Shown: piece by piece, positions 52,101 to 61,800 of the stretch
How the letters are laid out: each line of letters begins with the position of its first letter
How positions within the stretch are numbered: position 1 is the first letter of the stretch
Source of the DNA: Apus apus
Lineage: Eukaryota; Chordata; Aves; Apodiformes; Apodidae
Assembly: GCF_020740795.1 (NCBI RefSeq)
Contig: NC_067304.1
Coordinates: forward strand, 3,958,056-4,022,055
Direction: 5' to 3'
DNA: 64,000 nt
Notes under the pieces: model-generated
What the model was told of the DNA's origin: nothing
Databases searched by the model: none
Seen by the model: only the letters and a program-made list of their open reading frames with translations
Program-made: the position numbers and the translations under genes

Positions 52101-53800
52101 GAGCCTGATGGGAAGCATTCCCCACTGCCACCATGCTCCACCCTGGCTGGATTTTCCCAGCAGGTTGAAGGGATTTGGGCACTTCCCCTGCTCCTCCAGA
52201 CTTGCTGGGATGTGGGCGTTAAACAGTGGGAGTCACATTACCCTGCACATGATGCCTCTAGGACCACTCCTCTTTCTTCTGGGGGAGCCCTGAAGATGCA
52301 GCTTGGGCAGAAAGAGTTGCTCTCCAGCCCAAGTTTTCAGCTGGGGTGAAGCAAAGACAGGAATTGCAGCCAAACACAGGGGGGTTTTGCAGCCCTCTCT
52401 TACCTGTGTGATGTCCAAGCCCATCCTGCCTCCCCCAGCCTCCTCCCCCAGCAGCTGCCAGGCTCCTGCTCTGCTCCAAACTCTTCTGTGTTATCATCAA
52501 AGCTGGCCCTGACTCCAGCAGGACAGAACCCACCTCTACCTTCCTCCTGCCCACCTCAAAGCTCATGCTAGGACATCTTCAGCTCTTCTTTTTCTGCCTT
52601 GGAAAGCCCCACACTTCAATCTGCACTCAAAGAAAAGGCATCTGCTCAAAACCTGGAAGGGAGCAGCTTCCCCTGAGCCAGCCCTTCCAGGGATGCAAAG
52701 CAACTATTCACAGCTTTGGGATTTATATCTCCTGGGGAGCTCATCCTGGGCTCAGCCTGGGCTTCAGGTGCCCAGATGAGTTACCTCACACCAGCTGAGC
52801 CCTCAGAGCAGCTCCCAACTCTTCTACCCACTGCAAACCCACTGCAAACCTGGGCACGGGTGCAAGTACCTGCTAAGTACCACCAGGCACTGCCACCAGC
52901 TCGATCAGGCTGCGTTCCAATTAGGAGGAAACAGGTTTAACTCAGACTCATTAATTAATTCTTGCAAGTTAAGAAGGGTATCTGCACAGGGACCAGCTTT
53001 GATGTGATTGCCTTGGTTTAATTAAGCTCCTGCTTGTACCCAGCTTCCCAAGTGCTCACAGAAACCTGGCTCACATCCATTTAGCTTGTGTCTCTGATCG
53101 CCCAGACCCGCTGAGTTATCCAACCAGTTCTGCAGCAGTGCTGGCTGTGCTCCTGGGGAGAGGAGTTTCTGCAGCCCGAGCAAAATAGCTCCTTTAAAAT
53201 CACCAGGCACTAAGCTGGGAGAGCTCCATCCTGCAGGCAGCAGCCAGCGGGCCCAGCTCTGCTCCCTCCTGGCCACATCCCACAGGAAACAGGTCTCTGG
53301 GAAATGTGAGTCCTGATCCAGAGTGCTCAGAGACACCAGCACTGAAACCCTGAGTCTTTGCTCCAGCCCCTGCTCCCACCCCAGCATCTCTCAACTCATT
53401 AATAACCTCGGATGACATCTGCCTTTCCATGGTCACTGAATTTGAACGGGGTGATTTACTCCCTTCCGATCAGGTCATGAAAAGTTGATGTGGTTTAATG
53501 GGTGTTTTCCTAACCTGCCCTGCCCTCCCCAGGCTCTGCTCTTCCCCAGCCCACATCCCTGTGGGATGCGTGGGAAGGCAGCACCACGGCTGCTGCCTGT
53601 GAGCCAGGGCTGCCCAGGGTGCCTGGGGCTCGTGGCCAGGGCAGCCAGGGGCACAGCCATGGGAAGGTCCCCCTGCCATCTCCAGATGTGGCCATGGGAA
53701 GGTCCCCCTGCCATCTCCAGCCATGGCCATGTCACCTCTTGGTGACACTAGAAGAAGCCAGAGCTGGAGCAAGCCCCGAGCCACAGGAAAGGAGCCCAGT
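49110..53800. other. REN-GOLT1A intergenic region; KISS1 position
   Basis: In mammals KISS1 lies between REN and GOLT1A on the minus strand. I read both strands and found no sequence for the kisspeptin core NWNSFGLR with its following amidation signal, and no other recognised exon. The content is unique-looking sequence with an AT-rich island at 51480-51850, a possible old repeat relic at 51875-51920, TAATTAATTA motifs near 52950-53030, and a 35-bp duplication (53656-53720). Confidence 0.6.
53656..53720. repeat. 35-bp tandem duplication
   Basis: GCCATGGGAAGGTCCCCCTG followed by CCATCTCCAG occurs twice in direct succession with period 35. The two copies are identical over the matching length, so the duplication is recent. 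Confidence 0.88.
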
Positions 53801-53809
53801 CTGAGTTTG

Positions 53810-54080
53810 GTCTCAGACATATTTTTTAATCAAATCTTTGAACAGGGGGAAGACAAAAAGAAGAAACTAACGCTGGTACCTCCAGCAGCCTGTCTGGAAC
53901 GGCCTCTGGGCCCTGGAGTCTCTCTCAGGAGCTGCTCACAGGAGCCCTGCCAGGCACTGTCCCCACGGCAGGGGTGGCTCTGGCTGGCGCTGGGGCTGAG
54001 GCAGCAGCTCACGGCAGGACAGCAGGACCCAGGGCTCCCTCGTGCCATCCCATCTCCAGCAATGTGGCCCATCTCGCAGG
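53810..54080 (-). other. GOLT1A: GOLT1A 3'UTR (probable)
   Basis: Below the GOLT1A stop the first usable minus-strand signal is ATTAAA (plus-strand TTTAAT at 53825-53830), giving a 3'UTR of about 250 bases. No canonical AATAAA is closer. Confidence 0.45.
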
Positions 54081-55537
54081 TCACACCATGGAGCTGCTGT
54101 CTCCCACCTTCTGCAAGAGCTGCAACAGGGACAGATCCTGATTAGCAGGAAAATCCTCCAGTGGATTCTTAGGGGGCTGCAGAGAGACCCTGGCGACCTT
54201 CCCTGTGCGGTCTCACGGCCGTTGGGATTGATGTCACCCAGGGACTGCAAACCCCAGGGGTCACATCCACCCAGGAAAACTGTGCCCAGTGTCCTGCTCA
54301 CCTTGCTCAGAATGGGGATGTTTGTCAGGGTGCCCAAAAACCCAAAAGCCACTGGGAAAAACCCACTGCATTGAAACAAAAGTCTCCGTTAAGCTCCGTG
54401 CCAGGGGTTTGCTGGGAGGGGAGAGGTGGGGGCTCTGCCTGGGGCTGCAGAGCATGAGGATCTCCCAGCTCACACTCTCCAGCTGGGGCACCCATGCCAT
54501 GCCAGGGAGCTGGGTGGTGCAGGACAGACCTGAAGAGGATGATGAAGCCATAAGCCTCCAGCAGCATGCCCAGGAGGGGCCACCGCAGGAGGACAATGAG
54601 GACCCCCCCAAAGAAGAAGCTGGTGCCTTTCAGCTTTGGCCGCTGGAAAAAGAAGGTGAAGGTCCTCCTGAAGCCAATGATGAAGACCAAGCCAGAGAGG
54701 AAGAGGATCTGGGAGGATGAAGGGGAGTGGGTCAGAGAAGTCCTGCCCAGACGGACCCTTTGGTGCATCCTGAGCCCCAGCCCCTCTGTACTCACATTCC
54801 CAAAGGCCAGGAGCACCGAGTCGAAGTACAAGAGCATCCCAAAAAGGACAAAGAAGAGGCCAAAGCCAACCAGTCCCACACCAATCCCTGCAGAGGATGG
54901 GAGGAGGGCTGAGATGAGGGCTCAGACACACAGTTCAGGTTCCACCTCATGCTGTGGTCGCTCTCCTTGGCATCTCCCTGGCCTGTTCCCTCCCAGAAAT
55001 GTGCTTTGGATATGTCTCCAAAGCTTAGAAACAGCCTTTCCACCTTCCCAAGCCTTGGGGAGCCTGGTGGGTGCCCCAGAAACTCCTTTTGGGCTGCCAG
55101 ATAAAGAATAAACCACAAAGAAAAAAATAAACAAGAAGGTTGTCTCCAGTTATTTGTTTAAACAGTTGCACAAAGGGTGTTGGTGCAGGCAGCTGGTGGG
55201 AGAGGCTGGAGATGCTCCAGATGACCCAGGCACTTTCCCAGCTGCTGATCTCAATGCAGACCTGGGGCAGAGGGTGGGGGCAAACCCAGCTCTGCAGCAG
55301 CCAAGGTGCTGGTCCCCAGGCACCAGCCCCTGGTCCCCACCCCCAGGGCAAGATCTGCCCTTTCAGCCTTTCCCTGTCCCAACGTCCCCAGCCGGCAGCA
55401 CCTCCAGCCCCTGCTCAGCACCAGGGAGGGAATTCCCACCCTTCTCCCTGGTCCCAGGGGGATGGACGTTGCCCCAGGGACACGAACCACCCCAGCCCAC
55501 CCACCCGCTTACGCTGGAAGTCGGTCAGAGTCACCAT
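54081..55537 (-). CDS. GOLT1A: GOLT1A, Golgi transport 1A (Got1-like membrane protein)
   Basis: Small four-span membrane protein of the yeast Got1 family, involved in vesicle traffic at the ER-Golgi and Golgi-endosome steps. Exons in transcript order: 55537-55513, 54887-54796, 54708-54530, 54365-54302, 54119-54081; 399 nt, 132 aa, the same length as human GOLT1A. The start MVTLTDFQ has a strong context (AAGATGG). Membrane segments can be seen at about residues 10-30 (IGVGLVGFGLFFVLFGML), 33-50 (SVLLAFGNILFLSGLVF), 68-90 (GTSFFFGGVLIVLLRWPLLG) and 95-113 (YGFIILFSGFFPVAFGFLG). The family motifs LLYFDSVLLAFGN, RRTFTFFFQRPKLKGTS and LLRWPLLGM are intact. The C-terminus ends SSSMV, like human. 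GOLT1A rather than GOLT1B follows from synteny and the SSMV end. Confidence 0.96.
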
Positions 55538-56719
55538 CTTGCCGGTGGCAGCGGCGCTGGGCGAGGCCGGGCGAGGGTGGTGGCACCTTCCACGTGCCAC
55601 CCCGGCAGTGACCCTTGGAAAGGCCTTTAGTCCCCCCTACGTCATCCTGGCAAATCATTAATTAACTTCATCTCCTGTCTGGGGGGGGCGGGGAGGGGAC
55701 ACAGGGTGGCTGGGCAGGGTGACACTGGGGCTGGTGGCCACAGGGTCTCCGTGTGGCATCTGCCACCCCACAGGGACCTCTACACCCCTGTCCCTCCAGC
55801 AAGTCCACAGCGACCAGCTCCACACATTTCCCAACCAGCTGCTTTTATTCCCTGCCAGGTACAAAGAAGTATTTTTTTTTTTTAATTCCAGCCACAGCTA
55901 AAACAAAACCTCACTGGGAAAATGACCCCCCCACCCCACCCCGAAATAAGGCGAGGAAGAAGAAGGTGCCACCAGCCTTGGTGTGAGCTAAGGACAAGGG
56001 GAGACCCTTCCTCACCAGCTGAGATGCTGTAGCTGTTCATCCACCACCTCTTTGGTCTAATATTGAAGCTGTGACCTGTGCTCACCTCTAGACAAAAGAC
56101 ACTGGCACCTCCTTGTTTCTTAGATACTTTTATTTCTCTAACACTAGCAAAAAAACCCCCCGAGAACAAATGCCTCCCTTCCCACCCCCCTGTGCATAAA
56201 TAGATTTCCTCCCAATGCAAATCCTTCCTCGGTTACAAGTCACTGGTCTATGAAGTGTTATGAAAAAATAATAACCAAAATAAAAATTAAGATTGAGTTT
56301 TGCTTCGTTGTTTGTTGTTTTGTGGTTTTTTTTTTGTTAAAAAAACCCCAAACAAACCCAACAAAAGAACAACCACCAGGTTCCATGATAGTGCAGCCAA
56401 TGGGGGGGGGGCAGGCTCAGACCCAGCCACTGTGGCACAGCTGAACTGGGGCTCACTGGTTGGTCTGGGAATGCCAAGGGCAGGAGCACTGGGATGCTCC
56501 TTATCCCTTCCAGCCCCCAGAGACAGGAGGAATTGGGTCTCTGTGCCCCTCAGCTCCCCCCCACTGGGCATCACTGCCCTGGGGGGGTCACCACGGTGCC
56601 CCCTGGTCCCCAGCACGTCCCCACTGGTGTCTCCACAGCCAGTGTAAGTGGGTTCTGTCCCAGTTACACTGGCTGGGGAGCCCACCCCGGGATGGGAAAA
56701 TAAACACATCATCTCTTAA

Positions 56720-58862
56720 AACTTACAGTCTCTTTATATTTTATTTTAAATAAATTTGCTTTTAATAAAAGCAGAAAAAATAGATATATTTTAAATAGTG
56801 GTTTTTTTCCTCTCTTTTTTTTTTTTCTTTTATTTTCTTTTTTTTTTTTTTCTTTTTCTCTCTGATAAATTGGCAAAAAATCTGCTTTTCTTTAACCCAT
56901 TGGCAGGGCTGGTGCCAACAACCCTGCGGACAGAGAGAGCTTAGCACAAAGCGGTACCTCCCAGGAAAGAAGAGAAAACCAAATATAGATATATATTATA
57001 AATGTATAATTTCCATAAAACATATATTAAGGCATGTAATAGCAAAATAAAGGGGCAGCTTTATGAGCTCAGAGGGCTGTGGGAGGCTCGGGGCTCCTGG
57101 GATCCCACCAGTATTGCTAAGATGGGGGGCGAGGGGGAGGCAGGGGGAGCACTGGGTGGGGGTCCTGGTGGGCGTTAGTGGGGAAACAGCTGCAGGATGG
57201 AGGGCATCTCCTCACTCCCCCCACCTTGCCCACCCCTGCCAACCACACCACCTCGCCTGCCACACCACTTTCCCAGCTTTATTTTCCCCCTCCCTCCAGA
57301 AAGCCAAAGAAACGGGAAAACCTGCTGCAGGGAAATTCAAACGCATGGAAAGGTCCGGAGCTCAATGGGAAGGTCTTGGGGCAGGACCCAGTGCCAGGTT
57401 TTCGGAGGGGCTGGGACAGATGTGACAGGGGGACAGCTGAGGACGAGCCCCACTGCCACCCCCTGACCCCAAGCCCCTTCCCCTTCTTGTCACCATCCCC
57501 GTCCACCACAGAGGGATCCTCGCCGAGCCCGCAGCTTCGCCGTCCCACCTCACACCCCAGCTCCCTGCTCTGCTCCTGTGCCACGTCCCTGTCCCTGGCC
57601 AGACCTGCTCCATGCCAGCAGGGCACCCGTGCCCTGGCCAGCCCTTGTACCACCCCTATTATTATCCTGAGCACACCGCTCCCCTGGGCACTTCCGTGTC
57701 CTCCCTCCTGTCCCAGCTCCATCCATTCTGTCCTCCACGGCTCCTCCTCCTGCTGAGCCACCAGCACCCGGAGTGATGGGACAGACCAGGCTCTGCTGGT
57801 GACCACCCCCCAGCCAGATGGATGCCAGGTTCAGGGCACAGGGAGGGGAAGAGGTGCTTGAAGGGCAGAATTGGAGCTTCCAGGTCTAACAGCAGGTGGA
57901 AGCACCATACACGGTGGGGACTGGCTGATCTCCACCCAGAAGAGCCCCTTCACAGACCTTTGGGAGACCAACAACATCACCACGGGTAGCCTGGGGGGCT
58001 CCACACCTCCCCAGGGCTGCTCCAGCAGGGAGATGGACACTGTGCCGTGGGCCAACACCACAGATGTCCCTGCCCAGCTGTCCATGCAAGCTTGATGCCC
58101 AGGACACCACCGATCTGTCCCCACTCAGGCTGGCTCCTCGGGGACCTCACTCCAGCGGACAACCTGCTGGCACCCACACGTCTCCTCTGGGACAGGGCAG
58201 AGCAGCATCTCCCCACTCGGCTGTGCCGGGTGGTCTCGCCGTCGGAGGGAGGGAAGGGGGTCCAGGAGAACCAAAAACGATGGCGAGAGGTTCGGTGCTG
58301 TGTCAGGGCCCTAAAACGTGGCCCCATGGAACTTGTTGGCACCGGCAGCTGCCAGAGCTTGAGCTGGAGGGAGAGGAAGAGAGCAGGGCTGAGCTCCACA
58401 TGGGGCACCCGGTGGAGGAGCAGCCCCTCTGCCCACCCCACCACCCCTTCCTGCCCTAACCCAGCGCAGCTTCAGCTCCATACCTCCAGCTGCCTAGGGA
58501 GGACCTCCAACCAAGCAGGGGGACATTGAGTCCCCTCCAGTTTGCAGCACATGCCAGGGCGGGTGTCCCCCAGAGCCTGGCACACAGACCACCCTCCTTT
58601 TTGGTCCATCCATGGGCTCCCCCAGCAGCCTGCCAAGCCCCCCCTGCCCACACTGGTGTCCCTGGCTGACCCAGCTTCAGTATGGAGGACACTTGCACTT
58701 GGTCCATGAGAGGAGATGGGGCTGACGTGGCTGGGGAGATGTTAGCTGGAGCAAGCAGCGATGGACGGGCACTGGGCACAGGAGAAGCAGCCCCCTGCCC
58801 AGCCCCCCGGGATGGAGAGAGGATGGGATGAAGTAGGAGAGAAGAGGTTCTTACTTCACGGC
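56720..58862 (-). other. PLEKHA6: PLEKHA6 3'UTR (probable)
   Basis: From the PLEKHA6 stop down to a minus-strand AATAAA (plus-strand TTTATT at 56740-56745), about 2.1 kb. The terminal 300 bases (56720-57060) are AT-rich with T-runs and ATATATTATA, typical of distal 3'UTRs. Further minus-strand signals near 56135 and 55845 could extend the transcript to close to the GOLT1A start. No coding exon recognised inside. Confidence 0.5.
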
Positions 58863-61800
58863 TCAGACACGCATAAAATGGCTGTTGTCGGCGCCCCGGG
58901 ATGGTTCAGACGAGAGGGGGTTGGTCGGTGGAGTCGGGGAGGCTGGGGAGGTGGGAGGGCTTGGGGTAGCACATTGAGCTGGAAACAAGAAATGGGAGAA
59001 GGGCATGAAGAACACAAGCTGCTGGCAGCAGAGAGGGGCAGGAGGAGACCCAGCGAGAGGTTAGCGGGGCAAGGGCAGGGAGAGCAAGGAAGGAAGGAAG
59101 GAAGGGGGAAGCAAGCGCCGTCAGGACAAGCAGCCACAGCAGCGCCCGGCCATGGTGCACACATGGGAGCTCCTGCAGGGCTCCTCATGGACATGGCATG
59201 GCATGGCGTGCCACCGTGTTCACATGTGAAGTCCCCCCAGGGCTCCTCATGGACATGGCATGGTGTGCCACCACACTCATGCATGAGCTCCCCACAGGGG
59301 CCCTCATGGACAAGGCACAGTGTGCCACCATGCTCACACATGAGCTCCATGCTGGGTTCCTCATGGACCAGGCGTGTTGTGCCACCGTGCTCACATGTGA
59401 AGTCCCCACAGGGTTCCTCATGGACGTGGCATGGTGTGCCACCAAGCTCCCTCTAGCACGGCGTGGGGTGCCCTGCACCAGGACTGATGCAGCTCGCTCT
59501 CCTGCCCACACCAGCTCCTCGCTCCTGCTGCCTGTGCAGCCCATGAGCTTGTCCTGCACCCAACCTGCCCGCTCTGTCCTGCCCTCAGCACTACCTGGGC
59601 TCTGCTCTCCAGGGGGGCTGGCAGGCTCCAACCCCCCGTGCCCACCCGTGCCTTACCCGAGAGCATGCGGCCCCGGCGGGAGGCCTCGGCAGCCAGAGCA
59701 CACGAGATCTCGATCCTCTTCTCCTGCTCCTGCAGCTGCGTCTCGGGGTCCTGGGGGGTGTCCACCTCCCCCTCGCCCAGGGGGATGACGTTCTGCAGGC
59801 TGTGAAGAGCACCCAGCATCAGCACCCATGCCAGATCTCGATGGGACAGACCCCACAGGGTGCTGGGGTGCCCCCCGGGGTGGCTGGCATGGGCACGGGC
59901 ACTGAAGTCTCACCTGGATTTGGCAATGAGGGTCTTGATCCTTTCCACCTTCTTCTGTTTCTCCTTCATCTCCTCGGGGCTGAGGGGCGTATCAGGCTCC
60001 AGCTCGATGTACCGCTCAGGGATGAGGACTTTGTCTGGCGTGGAGAGCTGGGGGCAGTGGGCAAGGGCTGAGCTGGGTGCCAGTCACCAGGGACACATCC
60101 CTACTGCAGCGCCCACCTGCCCCACTTGGTGTGCCCAGTGGCTCCATGATCCCAATGGATGAAGGATGACGGATCAACCTCCCCCCCCCACACCCCCAAC
60201 CAGAGCAGGCTCTGGAGGGAGGGACACCCCATGCTCAGGCTGCCAGCTCCTTCAGGATGGCCCATCCTCACCTCCTTGTTGATGTCCACGTCGTAGTGCT
60301 GCGGCTCCAGCTCCATCTTGCGCAGCCGGGCGATCTCCTCCTGGGGGGTCTCGTAGACCTTCCCGGGCTCCTCGGAGCGCAGCGCGGCCTCCAGGTCAGA
60401 GATGTCCACCTCGTGGATGCTGCGGTGCCGCCGCACCTGCCAGGGACCCCAGACCCCCTGAGCTCCCTCGGGATGGTGCATTGTCCCCTTCCCCAGCCCC
60501 CAGTGTCCCCTCTGCTCTGTCAGGCACCCCAGGCACTCTGCAAAGCAAAGGCCGGTTTGCCTCAGCCCTGTGGTGGTGCAGGGGAAGGTTGGAAGGAACC
60601 TCTGAAGATCATCTAAGTCAAATCCCCCTGCTAGAGCAGGACCACCTACAGTAGATCACACAAGAAGATGTCCAGATGGGTTTTGAATGTGTCCAGAGAC
60701 AGAGACTCTACCACCTCCCTGGGCAGCCTGTCCCAGTGCTCTGTTGCCCTCACAACCAAGTGTTTTCCTTACGTTTAGGATGACTCACCACCTTGTAGGA
60801 GGCAGGTGCCTTGGTGCCGGGGGTGTCGGGCTGCTGGCTGCCAGGGAGCTGCAGGCTGCGCCGCTTCTCCTTCATGGAGCCGCTCTGGTGGCGCTTCATG
60901 CGGTCAATCTGCTCCTCCACACTCATCTTCACCTTCATCTCGTTGGCGAACACGGCGCTCTTCGGCCTCTCCTGGGGAGAACCCAGCCCCATGGTCACAC
61001 AGCCCGTGCCTGCAGCAGGGTCCAGCCCCATCACAGAATCCCAGACTGGTTTGGGGTGGAAGGGATCTTAAAGATCATCAGGTTCCAACCCCCCTGCATG
61101 GGCAGGGACACCTCCCACTGGACCAGGTTGCTCCAAGCCCCATCCAGCCTGATCTTGAACATCTTTGGGGAGACACAGTTTCCCTGGGCAACCTGTGCCA
61201 GTGTCTCACCAACCTCATAGTGAAGAATTTCCTAATGTCTAACCTAAATCTCCCCTCTTCCAGTTTAAAGCTGTGACCCCTCATCCCATCCCTCCCTGCC
61301 CTTGTCAAAAGTCCCTCCTCAGCTTTCCTGGAGCCCCTTCAGGCACTGGAAGGTGCTCTGAGGTCTCCCTGGAGCCTTCACTTCTCCAGGCTCAACACCC
61401 CAGCCCCCCTTTGCTAGCCTAGCCCCACCACCCCAGCCCCAAGCCCCTGGCTACAAGCCCTACCCGGGAGCTGAGCCCGTTGGCCATGCCACTGGTGCTC
61501 CTCCTTGGCAAGCCAGACGTGGTCACCACCTCCTCCTCCGCTGGAGACTTGGTCCTGGGGGGGACGATGCCCACTGCAGAGCAAACAAAAACACCAGGCT
61601 GAACCCCCCTGGGGACCCAAGACTGGGGCTCAGCAAAGTGCTGGGGGCTCCTGGCAGCCACGGGGAGCAGGACCCACCACCCCGGTTTCATACCCTTGTT
61701 GAGCGCCGCTTGCTTCTCCGCCTCCTGCTCCTGCCGGCTGTGCAGGAGCCCCTCGGCTGGGGGCCCAGGGGGGGCTGGTCGTTGTGCCTCTTTCTTGCTC

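Noticed and set aside
53095-53135. Minus-strand peptide QNWLDNSAGLG, faintly like kisspeptin NWNSFGLR
   Set aside because: It needs a two-residue insertion and changes the conserved F and R; no amidation signal (GKR) or signal-peptide exon fits. Treated as chance.
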